Of a DNA stretch of 64,000 bases, positions 45,001 to 54,535 are shown piece after piece; position 1 is the stretch's first letter; the number at the start of each line of letters is the position of its first letter. This stretch comes from Trichomonas vaginalis G3. Its lineage: Eukaryota; Parabasalia; Trichomonadida; Trichomonadidae. Both the position numbers and the translations under genes were made by a program. The stretch lies in NCBI RefSeq assembly GCF_026262505.1, contig NC_067204.1:3257797-3321796 (forward strand), read 5' to 3'. Under the pieces are notes generated by a model, which ran no database searches, had not been told where the DNA came from, and saw nothing but the letters and a program-made list of their open reading frames with translations.

Positions 45001-45735
45001 TATACGATGAAGTTTCGACAAATCATTTACGTTCATGTTTGACAAAGCATATACGTTCATTACGATGAAGAAGTCATGACAAAACATGTACGAAGAAGTC
45101 ATGACAAATCATTTACGTTCATGTTTGACAAAGCATATACGTTCATTACGATGAAGAAGTCATGACAAAGCATATACGTTCATTACGATGAAGAAGTCAT
45201 GACAAAACATGTACGAAGAAGTCATGACAAAACATATACGATGAAGTTTCGACAAATCATTTACGTTCATGTTTGACAAAGCATATACGTTCATTACGAT
45301 GAAGAAGTCATGACAAAGCATATACGATGAAGTTTCGACAAATCATTTACGTTCATGTTTGACAAAGCATATACGTTCATTACGATGAAGAAGTCATGAC
45401 AAAGCATATACGATGAAGTTTCGACAAATCATTTACGTTCATGTTTGACAAAGCATATACGTTCATTACGATGAAGAAGTCATGACAAAGCATATACACT
45501 CATTACGATGAAGAAATCATGAAAATTCAATGAGGTGAGAAAAGAGGTGAGAAAAGAGGTGAGATCTCACCTCTTCACCTAAACATTATTTTTGTCTGAT
45601 TTACGCTCATTACGATGAAATCATGACAAAACATATACGATGAAATCATGACAAAACATATACGAAGAAATCATGAAAATTCAATGAGGTGAGAAAAGAG
45701 GTGAGAAAAGAGGTGAGATCTCACCTCTTCACCTA
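35838..45735. repeat. Dispersed AGATCT-centred dyads in the arrays
   Basis: GAGGTGAGATCTCACCTC, a perfect palindrome, recurs about 13 times, near 35.85, 36.45, 36.97, 37.55, 37.71, 38.22, 39.07, 39.27, 39.89, 40.29, 42.41, 45.57 and 45.72 kb. On plus it is usually followed by TTCACCTAAA and a TATTTTTG stretch. A second dyad, GTTAGATCTAAC, occurs near 34.59, 36.01, 36.27 and 46.72 kb. They break the satellite into domains and may be protein-binding or recombination sites. Confidence 0.8.
36060..36240. other. Unique core where repeat orientation flips
   Basis: About 180 bases with no satellite unit. On both sides it is flanked by inverted copies of a block ending in AACATGGAGG, which itself contains GTTAGATCTAAC. 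AGATATACACAT near its left edge and ATGTGTATATCT twice on the right give further inverted repeats. The array runs one way to its left and the opposite way to its right. This is where a replication origin or the axis of the inverted duplication would be expected. Confidence 0.75.
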
Positions 45736-45850
45736 AACATTATTTTTGGGTCATTTACGCTCATTACGATGAAATCATGACAAAACATATACGAAGAAGT
45801 CATGACAAAACATATACGAAGAAATCTTGACAAAACATTTACGTAAACAT
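36240..45850 (-). repeat. Right satellite array (24-25 bp units, higher-order blocks)
   Basis: About 9.6 kb of the same unit in inverse orientation (CATGACAAAACATATACGA and variants GTTTGACAAAGCATATACG, TTTCGACAAATCATTTACG), roughly 380 units by length. Higher-order structure: from 36.3 to 40.3 kb large blocks repeat with offsets of about 1254 and 851 bases. From 40.3 to 45.5 kb a shorter composite of alternating TTTCGACAAATC and GTTTGACAAAGC units repeats. The conserved part of every unit is GACAAA-CAT-TACG. Confidence 0.9.
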
Positions 45851-45854
45851 TTAT

Positions 45855-46200
45855 TTCCTGTGTTGTTGTCAAAATGTCATGTTGTCACATTTTTTCAGAG
45901 AAGTTAAATAACCTGGTGACATGGTGACATAGTGACACCTTCAGTTCTTCAAAAATAATTCATAAATGCCTTCCTCCTGTGTTGTTGTCAAAATGTCATG
46001 TTGTCACATTTTTTCAGAGAAGTTAAATAACCTGGTGACATGGTGACGTAGTGACGCCTTCAGTTCTTCAAGAATAATTCATAAATGCCTTCCTCCTGTG
46101 TTGTTGTCAAAATGTCATGTTGTCACATTTTTTCAGAGAAGTTAAATAACCTGGTGACATGGTGACATAGTGACACCTTCAGTTCTTCAAAAATAATTAA
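45855..46200. repeat. 119 bp tandem repeat, three copies plus a distant one
   Basis: CCTGTGTTGTTGTCAAAATG recurs at 45857, 45976 and 46095, a period of 119 bases; a degenerate fourth copy lies near 46409-46500. Each unit contains GTCATGTTGTCACATT and GGTGACATGGTGACATAGTG, so it is rich in GTGACA/TGTCAC in both orientations. It is present only on the right side of the element. Confidence 0.85.
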
Positions 46201-47220
46201 TTATTGAATAACCTGAAAACATGAACGTAAACATTATTTTTGGATCATTTACGCTCATTACGATGAAGTCATGACAAAACATTTACGATAAAATCATGAC
46301 AAAACATATACGATGAAATCATGACAAAACATTTACGTTCATTACGATGAGGTCATGACAAAGCATATACGATGAAACTTGACAAAACATATACGATAAA
46401 ATATATTTCCTGCTGTGTTGTCTAAATGTCATGTTGTCAGTAATTTTAAGAGAAGTTAATTAACCTGGTGACATGGTGACGTAGTGACACCTAAAAACCA
46501 TCTACCCTAAACATTATTTTTGGGTCATTTACACTTATTACGATGAAGTCATGACAAAACATATACGTTTAGTTTCGATGAAGTCATGACAAAACATTTA
46601 CGATGAAATCATGACAAAGCATATACGATGAAGTTTTGACAAAGCATATACGAAGAAGTTTTGACAAAGCATATACGATGAAATCCTCCATGTTAGAAAA
46701 CATGTTAGAAAAGGTGTTAGATCTAACATTCTAACATAAACATTATTTTTTGGGTCATTTACACTCATTACGATGAAGTTTTGACAAAGCATATACGTTT
46801 AGTTTCGATGAAATCATGACAAAGCATTTACGTTCATGTTTGACAAAGCATTTACGTTCATTACGATGAAGTTTTGACAAAGCATTTACGAAGAAGTCTT
46901 GACAAAGCATTTACGATGAAGTTTTGACAAAACATTTACGATGAAGTTTTGACAAATCATTTACGTTCATTACGATGAAATCATGACAAAACATTTACGT
47001 TCATGTTTGACAAAGCATTTACGATGAAATCATGACAAAACATTTACGTTCAAAAGAACTTTTAGAAGAATTTCCTCATATGATTGCTTCCCTCTGAAAA
47101 CCGAGGGAAGAAATCATGACAAAACATTTACGTTCATTACGATGAAGTTTTGACAAAACATTTACGACGAAGTCATGACAAAACATTTATGTTATACAGT
47201 AATGTTAGTCATGAATGTTT
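46200..47220 (-). repeat. Terminal part of the right satellite array
   Basis: Irregular 24-25 bp units interrupted by the degenerate 119 bp copy, a GTTAGATCTAAC dyad block and, near 47045-47115, the landmark sequence that mirrors 34204-34264 in the left arm. It marks the inner edge of the right arm. Confidence 0.8.
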
Positions 47221-47261
47221 GTCCTACGTGTTGGCGTTAGTGTTGAAAAATAATGTTTGTC

Positions 47262-47966
47262 CTACATGAAGCCGTACAAGCGTTTGAATTTGTTTATGAA
47301 TAAAATTACACTCTTGTTTTCTGTATCTATCATAGAAACATAAGCAGCACTTGTTTTTGTAAAGTTTATATGAAGTTTTCGATAGTTAAGACCTGTATAA
47401 TAATAGAATGCGTCCTCATTCTCAACATAGTAGTAGAACTCAAACGAATGCTTACCATAATCTGTTATTTCAACAGCTTCGTCAGATATTTCAGCAACGA
47501 ACTCATAAACTATATCGCCATACTTGCTTTTATTTCTATTGTTTTCAGATCTAGAACACCAACGAAGGTTTGAGATTCTGTTGTCCGTTCTATCATGATT
47601 TATATGGTCTATTTCTTTCAAATTGTTTGGATTTTCAATCCACTGTTCTGCAATAATTCTATGCTTTAAGTACATTTTGTTGTTTAAACTAAGCACAATA
47701 TAACCATAATTATTTAAGCATTCACTCATAATATGTTTGTCTTTCTTTCGACGAATAGTAAAAGGATATGTCGTACAAATCTCATAATCTTCATGATTTC
47801 TCAATGTTTCCCATTGAGTTTGTTCCCCACTAACGTTCTCATTGACGTCCTCAATATCTTCTTCCTCACTGAACTCGTCAATATTTTCACTAGCTCCTTC
47901 TGTAATGTTTTCATCGGCATTGTCATTGACTTCTTCTGTAATGTTAGATGTTGTTGTTTCGCTCAT
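47262..47966 (-). CDS. NUMOD4-HNH endonuclease of the element, right copy
   Basis: A 234-residue HNH nuclease that looks whole. The acidic N-terminus (1-48) is followed by a NUMOD4-like module with WETLRNHEDYEI and the HNH core with KHRIIAEQW and DHINHDRTDNRISNLRW. The first His of DHINHD and the following Asn are the expected metal and catalytic residues. Rather than a free-standing homing gene, it is a fixed part of both arms. It lies divergent from the primase-helicase, with 88 bases between the starts, which suggests a shared promoter. Target site unknown; the satellite is an obvious candidate, by inference only. Confidence 0.82.
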   Translation of the reverse strand: MSETTTSNITEEVNDNADENITEGASENIDEFSEEEDIEDVNENVSGEQTQWETLRNHEDYEICTTYPFTIRRKKDKHIMSECLNNYGYIVLSLNNKMYLKHRIIAEQWIENPNNLKEIDHINHDRTDNRISNLRWCSRSENNRNKSKYGDIVYEFVAEISDEAVEITDYGKHSFEFYYYVENEDAFYYYTGLNYRKLHINFTKTSAAYVSMIDTENKSVILFINKFKRLYGFM

Positions 47967-48054
47967 GTTCTTTCACTAATGTTAAAAAGTTATGTTGTAC
48001 GAATTTTGAACAGAATTTAGAGCAGTTATGAAACAATGAAGTACTTTTACGCTA

Positions 48055-50591
48055 TTGAAAGGAACTATGAGAGTGAAGTACATGACAGCAATGACAAAAG
48101 GAACTAATATCAAACCTAATGAAATCGCTCACGAGGACATAGAGCTTAACAAGTACTTTGTGGAGTATCTTATAAGTGAAGAGTATGTAAGACCTTACTT
48201 CATGTTTGACAGCATGAATGAGGATGTTATTTCATGGTTAAAGAATATAAGCAATGTTTTCGGTAAGTACGTCATAGATGACAAAGGTCTTGTTGTATTT
48301 TATGAGACAGCAATACGAACACAGGAACTAATGGATATTATGCACTCAACAGCAAAGAAAGGATTTAGTACTATTGGCATGAATGAACATTGCAGGAATG
48401 ACATATACAACCTATGCTCACGAAAGCCTTACACAAAAGCAATACAAATGATAGAACATAAGTGTCTAAGGTCAGCAAATGAAATCATTACTGTCAGTGG
48501 TTATGAAAGAACTGTTAGCAAAGATGAGTGGAAACAGCTATTCATATTAAGGAAGGACGTTGCTGAACTAGTTAAACCTGTTGCACAAACATTGTTTCAA
48601 ATAAGACCAGCAATGACTAAGAACCCTTTGACCTTAGTCAATGAGACCATAGAGGTTGAAGATAATGACATGAAAGAACTAGGAATGAATGAGAGAAGTT
48701 GTGAAGGATGTTTGAGTCAAAACACATGGTTCTTCAGAGCTGTTAAGAAACTTAGTAAAGAACGACAGAAATATTTTATAGAGAAGTATTGCAAAGGATG
48801 TGTAAATGAATTGCTTGAAATAGAACTTAGAGACACTTTCACACTAAAGGACTTGAGGAGAAATAAGTACATGAGTGAAGAAGGTATTGACATAGCTAGT
48901 GTTATAAATGACTTAAGAAGATGTGTTGTTGTTATTGACGGAGCACGTATGACATATCTAGTGAAAGATTATGATGGAATACGAGACACAACAACACTTG
49001 TGTCAGTAGATAGCAAGGAATTCAATAAGCTCATGAAGAGTGTTTATGTAGGACGTATTGAGGAGAAGGATGTGAACGCACTGATGATTTATGAAGCGGG
49101 TCAGAACAAGAACTATCTTATGAAGTCAGGCATGAGATTCTTTGACGAAAGAGATGACATTTACAGCTATTTCAGAGGATATGAGTATGAGGTACTGAAT
49201 GAAGTAGATGAAAGCGTTATTGAAGGATATTTGAAACATGTTCACGATGTCATATGTAATGAGGATGAAGAGCTTTATGAGTATGTTTTGAACTGGTTCG
49301 CCTACATCGTTCAAAATCCTTGTGGAAAGACTGGAACAGTACTTTTGTTAATAGGAAAGCAAGGAACTGGTAAGAATGTACTTAGTAATGTTCTATGCGA
49401 GCTCATTAGCAAGTACGCCAACAATAATATAACGGCAATAGAGAATGTGGTTGGTAGATTCAATGCTGCTATTGAGAACATGAAGCTCATCGTATGCAAT
49501 GAACTAAGCTCATGCGATACGTCTAAGGTCATGAACCACGACGCACTAAAGTCAATAGTAACAGAGACTCAGTTGGACTTAAATCAGAAGTGTCAGCCAG
49601 TAAGAAAGATACAGAATGTTTGTAATATCATCATGATATCTAACAACTTCAACTCAGTAAAGATTGACAAAGACGACAGAAGATTTGTTGTCATTGACGT
49701 AAGCAGCAGATACAAAGGAAATTACGAATATTTCTCAAATCTCATTGAAAGCTTTAATGAAGAGTTTTATTCAAACTTACTGACGTACTTCATGAGGAAA
49801 GATTTAAGTGAATTTGATGTAAGGAAGATACCATTCACCAGGGCTAAACAAGAACTCATCGAAATGAACAAAACACCTTACCAAATGTTTTACGAGGAGT
49901 TCTATGAAAAGTTTGTATCCGGATGGAATTGTACAGAGTGCTACAGAAGATATAAAGAATTTGCGAAGGAGAATGAATTCTTTGCATGTAGTTCAAATGT
50001 ATTTGGCGGTAAGATGAGAGAATTTGTGAAGAGAAGTAGAAAGCGAGACGGTTCTGCAAGAAGTTATATTTACGAAGCAAGTATGATATTAGAAGGTCGT
50101 GGAAAGAAAGAAACAGTGAATTATGAGGAAGTGCTTGAAAAATTCATGGAGTACATGGGAAGCAATATAACATACAACAAAGACATATACAGTGAGTTTA
50201 AGTACTACTGTGAACAGCATGAGATTGAAGTAATGAGTAAAGGAGACTTTGAAACGCTTATGAAAGACAGTGAGGAGGTCATACATGCAATAATGAAATA
50301 GTTCACGAGAACAGTGAGGAGGTCATACATGAGAACAGTGATGAAATAGTTCACGATGTCGTTCGTGAAGAAGCCATTGCAACAAAGAATGTTATAAAGG
50401 ATTTCATAGAACTTAACAAGGAGGAGTTTAAAGAAGGCTATGAAGTGAAAAGATGTGAAGAAGATTTCTTGGCGTATTTGAAGAAAAAGAGACTAAAGCC
50501 AATGGCTCAAAATAAGTTTCAATCGATGTTTGAAAAGAAACGTTTGAGCTATGGTGGTGTAAGAAGCACATATTACTTTGTTAAGAAGTGA
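48055..50591 (+). CDS. Primase/SF3 helicase region of the element, right copy
   Basis: The long frame gives 748 residues. The C-terminal half is a superfamily 3 helicase of the D5/P4 kind, with Walker A GKQGTGKN near residue 434, Walker B-like LIVCNELSS near 483 and the sensor NIIMISNN near 525. The N-terminal 180 residues may be an archaeo-eukaryotic primase domain (YFMFDSMNED could be its acidic motif), and CEGC/CKGC near 225 and 255 may bind zinc. D5-type primase-helicases start and drive replication of viruses and plasmids, so this gene suggests the element replicates itself. The region looks nearly whole, with about one break. Confidence 0.82.
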
Positions 50592-51234
50592 GGACATTTA
50601 TTTTTGTCGTTAGTGTTGGAGTTTGTGTTTGTTGTTAGTGTTTGTCATTTGTGCTGAGGTTAGTACTTGTCGTTAGTGTTGGAGTTTGTGGTTGTTGTTA
50701 GTGAGAGAATAAATTAAATCATGAACTTTGCCATGGTCTCTGTCCCTAGTAGTTTTCATTAAGTTCTGGAAATAATGAAAGTCATAAACTTTGCCATGGT
50801 CTCTGTCCTAGTAGTTTTCATTATCTCACAGAGTTAATGAAAGTCATACTTTCTATCAGATGAAGCATGTAGATGAATATAATGAAAGTTAGTGAGTTTG
50901 CCACGAGTTATGAATAAAATATTGGCATATTAGATGAGATAGCTGATGAAACAGATGAAGATAAATTAAATCTTGGACTTTGCCACACTCTGTCCCTAGT
51001 TCCTCAAAATCCTTGACAACGTTGCTTAGAAATTTTGGTTCAAAACCTCATCTGATTTTAATCTGTTATGCTACCTGTTAAGTTTCGCGAGATTATAAAT
51101 GTCATGGAGTTATATAAAAAGGAGGGACAGCTAGGGACACTGGAAGTACTTGTAAGGCTATTTGTTAAGATTGCATGAAATACTAAAAAGTCATGAAATC
51201 CATTATCACTGTGCTAGCTTCACCTTAGAGTAAA
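50592..51234. repeat. Noncoding block with short direct repeats, right arm
   Basis: Mirror of 30088-30734, with the same CATGGTCTCTGTCC units near 50735 and 50800 and the GTCGTTAGTGTTGGAGTTTG units near 50605 and 50670. No gene seen. Confidence 0.6.
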
Positions 51235-51471
51235 ATGACAAATAAAGTCACTGAAGCAATGAAACAAAAGTTCTTGGTAGAATACATTAAATCAGGAACT
51301 ATTCCAGAAGGTTTTTACATTCATACTATGAAGGATGGTAGAGTTCAGTTTAGAAAGATAAAGCAACCATTAGATAAAGAAGGAATTTTGAGAAAGATTA
51401 AACTTCATGAGGACAACATTGCTGAACTTAAGAAGAAGTTAGAAGAGTTGGAGAAAGGAAGAGAGTTATAA
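51235..51471 (+). CDS. Small helical protein of the element, right copy
   Basis: Identical in sequence to the 78-residue left-arm gene (29851-30087). It has a charged C-terminal coiled coil and no recognised family. It is followed by a GTGAGATTTCACCACTTCACC stretch related to the AGATCT dyads of the array. Confidence 0.6.
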   Translation: MTNKVTEAMKQKFLVEYIKSGTIPEGFYIHTMKDGRVQFRKIKQPLDKEGILRKIKLHEDNIAELKKKLEELEKGREL

Positions 51472-51599
51472 AGCAATGAATTCAACAGGGTGAAAAAAGA
51501 GGTGAGATTTCACCACTTCACCTAAATTTATTTTTGTGCTATGTTTTCATACGTGTGAGGGTGGTGATATCATTAATTTTTAAGTTTATTTTTATATAA

Positions 51600-51926
51600 A
51601 TGACGAAAACTATTGAGATAACAAACTACAACGGTCATGAGTTCAAGAATTTGTTCTTCGTTCCTCGTGAAAATACATTCTATCAGATACGAGGGAGAAA
51701 GGGTAAAGTTAGTTTGAGCGTTTATGAAGGAATGAAGAATGGAAAGTTTATACAAGCATACGATACAAACGGTAAACGTGTTTCATTAGCTTTGTCAAAA
51801 CTTACTAACATTTATTTTGACAGTGACTTTGACTCTGACGATTGGAGCGACAGCAGCGATACTGAAGAATATGAACTATTGTGTGAAGCACAGCAATGGG
51901 AAGAGTTGCAATACTTTTGTAAGTGA
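51600..51926 (+). CDS. Small acidic protein of the element, right copy
   Basis: Identical to the 108-residue left-arm gene (29384-29710): basic strand-rich N-terminus and Asp/Glu-rich C-terminus. It lies about 190 bases upstream of the integrase in the same direction. Confidence 0.65.
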   Translation: MTKTIEITNYNGHEFKNLFFVPRENTFYQIRGRKGKVSLSVYEGMKNGKFIQAYDTNGKRVSLALSKLTNIYFDSDFDSDDWSDSSDTEEYELLCEAQQWEELQYFCK

Positions 51927-52113
51927 GAACGTTTATTTTTTACAGTAGTGAGGTGAAGTGGTTGGCGGCTTTATAAATATTTAAGGTTAAGTTTGTGTTT
52001 GTGTTTGTGTTGTAAAATATACGTTAACGGTTTTGTAAAGTGTCAAATTCACATATAATGGGTAAGGTGGAACGCAGTGCCTCAGTACACGACTTAGGTA
52101 TACTAACTCTTTT

Positions 52114-53175
52114 ATGACTAATGCCAAATCTATAAGCAGAGAATGGCTATTTGAAGCTAAAAGAAGAATAGAAGAAGGTGAATCTTACAAAAGTGTGGGA
52201 AAGGAAGTTGAATTGGAAAATGGTAAAATTAAATTGAATGTTGCCGAAAATACAATAAGAAGAGCATTTCAACTTCCAGAAATCGAATTACCAGAAGTTA
52301 GTCGCGGCAGAAAACCAAATCCACCAACATTTGAGCAAAAACAATTAATTAATTCTTGTGTTTCACAATATAAAGGAGGAATTTCAAAAACTTATTTATT
52401 GATTAAAAGGTTTCAAAATATTGCTCAAAATCCCGATTGTGAGAAAGAAAAAGAAGAAATTGCAAAAGAATTTGAAAATATAGAAGATTTGACAAAAGAT
52501 CAAATTTTTGACAATTTACAAAAAATAAAGCATCATCAAGTGGAAAAATTTATGATGGAATCAGGTTTATCTTCAAAAAGAGATTACAAACCAGCAGATC
52601 CACCTACCAAATATCGTGCCATATCAAAGAATTTGATATGGCACTGCGATATTCATTACCTTCACGGTAATGTTTCTTTTCCATTTTTTGCCATATTGGA
52701 TGATATGACACGTAAAGTTCTCAAAACTAAATTATTGAAAAACAAGTCTTCCAACTCAACAGCGAAGGTTTTAAGAAAACTTTTAGAGGAGTTTATTCCT
52801 TACTGCATCTGGACCGATAACGGCGGTGAAAACCGCGGTGAATTCGGCCAGGTTATGCAGGAAAACGGAATAGTTTGGAAGCACACCTTGCCGTATATGC
52901 CAAGACAGAACGGCAAGGTGGAGCGCCTGTGGCCAAGCTTAGAAAAGTTTTTGCCAGACGAGTTGGATGATATTCAACAAATCAAGGACTCAGTTCAGCA
53001 GTTCATTGAAAAATACAACAATACACCACATTTATCTCTCGATATTAATCCAAAAACGAATAGTAATTACACTCCTAACGAATTATTCGAAGTTTCAAAA
53101 TTTTGGTACGAGCCAGAAATGCAAAAATGGGAGTTATATATCAAAGACGAATGGGTCTTAGCAAAATTTGAATAA
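52114..53175 (+). CDS. DDE integrase of the element (rve type)
   Basis: A 353-residue integrase that looks whole. An N-terminal helix-turn-helix-like region (about residues 5-50) is followed by a helical linker and a retroviral-type catalytic core. D179 lies in WHCDIHYLHG, D235 in WTDNGGENRGEF and E270 in PRQNGKVERLW, with 34 residues between the last D and E. The QNGKVER motif is typical of the rve/Maverick integrase group. It would cut and join the element's TAAACAG ends to host DNA. It is present only in the right arm, about 630 bases from the terminus, and its base composition is like the element rather than the ribosomal protein genes. Some Maverick integrases have a C-terminal chromodomain; none is seen here. 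Confidence 0.9.
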   Translation: MTNAKSISREWLFEAKRRIEEGESYKSVGKEVELENGKIKLNVAENTIRRAFQLPEIELPEVSRGRKPNPPTFEQKQLINSCVSQYKGGISKTYLLIKRFQNIAQNPDCEKEKEEIAKEFENIEDLTKDQIFDNLQKIKHHQVEKFMMESGLSSKRDYKPADPPTKYRAISKNLIWHCDIHYLHGNVSFPFFAILDDMTRKVLKTKLLKNKSSNSTAKVLRKLLEEFIPYCIWTDNGGENRGEFGQVMQENGIVWKHTLPYMPRQNGKVERLWPSLEKFLPDELDDIQQIKDSVQQFIEKYNNTPHLSLDINPKTNSNYTPNELFEVSKFWYEPEMQKWELYIKDEWVLAKFE

Positions 53176-53807
53176 TTACATCATTTTAAATGACTACTAA
53201 ACAATTTTATTTATGATCAAATTTTATATATTTTTTTGGATCAAATCCATTTTAATAGAATTTATATACTATTCATCTATTAGTAAACACTACCGTATAT
53301 TATTTTTTAAGCTATCTTATTTTTTGAAATTTTATTCAAATCTTTGGTCGCAAGAAGAATTGCATGATAAATAAAAACATTTAATCAAAGTCAATTTTAT
53401 TTTTCATATTCAAATGGACTGAGTGTTAACATTTAACATTTTTTGCTAATTGTCGTCAAAAATTAGGCGTAAAGCAAAAATTGATATTTCATATGGTTTT
53501 ATGATAGATAAGCATTATATTCCCACTCATTATATTCGTAAATTTTGAGGTTTATCATTCGCTTTTAAGATCATTGAATTTGATTTTTATATAAAATAGT
53601 TATATATTAGAAAATAATATGAGTTTATGTGATATTATTTTTCAGAAGATTTTGTGTTCTTCTTCAAAATTTTATTTTTTATTAAAAAGAATCTTTACAA
53701 AATATACATTTACTTTAATTAATATTTAAAAACGTGCTCTATCAAAAGTTCCAAAAATTCAATATTTTAGCTTTTCTGAGGTGTCACTTTTGATGAATTT
53801 CTGTTTA

Positions 53808-54207
53808 CAACAATTTGAAGCGAATTTTTTAATATTTTTCATCAAAATATCATTTACAATAAATAAGATAGAACAGGGGTAATTCGATAATTCTGATATT
53901 TAATTGTTTGATAAATTGGTAACTCAGTCGAATCTCGTATTTGGTCAGCAATACAGATGAAAGTGTATTGAATAAACTTTTATTGCTTTATCAAACTCTC
54001 TTGAGATAGAGTCAATTTGGCCATTTTGAATTATCTGCAATACAATTAGTGATTCTCAAAGGTAAATTGCTCCTATTTGAATACTTAATCAATTGAAGTA
54101 TTAATTTGGGATATAGTTTGATATCAGAAGAGGTAACTTATTGGGTTCACCATTTTCTGAAAGTAAGTACTGAATGAACTATTGGTTTGGATTTTTCAAA
54201 GAGAGCG
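53808..54207. other. Intergenic region
   Basis: About 400 bases between the element and the PABP palindrome. No gene or repeat recognised. Confidence 0.4.
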
Positions 54208-54535
54208 GTGAAAATGGGATAAGAGGAAAGAAAGAGAATATAAATTGTAGTAAAATAATATGTATAATGGAAGTGGAGATGAAGAATAAAAGATGAAAGA
54301 TTAAAATGAAATAAAAACGAAGAGATAAAAATGAAATTAAAAAAAAATAATGATTAAACAATGAAATACTTGAATTGAATTATTAAAAATTAATTTGTCT
54401 TTTATTTTTATTTTTTTGTTAAAGAAAATAGTATTCAAATAAAAATAATAATGTGAAATCTAAAAAAAATTGTGTTGTTCCTCTAAAAAAAAGTGTTATA
54501 TTGTTATGATTAACAAGATACAAGATTAGAAAATC

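Larger units (their letters stand above)
28483..53807. mobile_element. 25 kb palindromic integrase element (virus-like)
   Basis: A 25.3 kb element bounded by inverted termini (TAAACAGAAATTC inward from each side). Inward from the ends, each arm of about 6 kb carries two small protein genes, a noncoding repeat block, a primase/SF3-helicase region and a divergently placed NUMOD4-HNH gene. Only the right arm has the DDE integrase. The middle 13 kb is iteron-like satellite whose orientation flips near 36.06-36.24 kb. The integrase with a D5-like primase-helicase recalls Polintons and virophage-like elements. However, no capsid, polymerase B, packaging ATPase or protease was seen, so family placement is open. 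The integrase looks whole; parts of the arms are broken, with a handful of breaks in all. Near-identical arms and a nearly identical small derivative at 17.6 kb suggest it is young. No clear target-site duplication was found. Confidence 0.85.
47045..53807. repeat. Right arm of the palindromic element
   Basis: Inverted copy of the left arm (28483-34264) with one extra block, the integrase gene. Gene order from the satellite outward is HNH (minus), primase-helicase (plus), 78-residue gene (plus), 108-residue gene (plus), integrase (plus), terminus. Confidence 0.85.

Noticed and set aside
34923-46792. Many open frames of 60-95 codons (FCHDF-, CFVMISSYM-like) in the satellite
   Set aside because: They are translations of the 24-25 bp repeat, shift from frame to frame and have no start context. 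The array is noncoding.
34110-47220. CRISPR array
   Set aside because: Regular short repeats, but there are no unique spacers of constant length, the host is a eukaryote and no cas genes are present.
28483-53807. Canonical Maverick/Polinton with 6 bp target duplication
   Set aside because: No polymerase B, packaging ATPase, protease or capsid was seen, and the flanks (TTTGTAA left, CAACAA right) show no 6 bp duplication.
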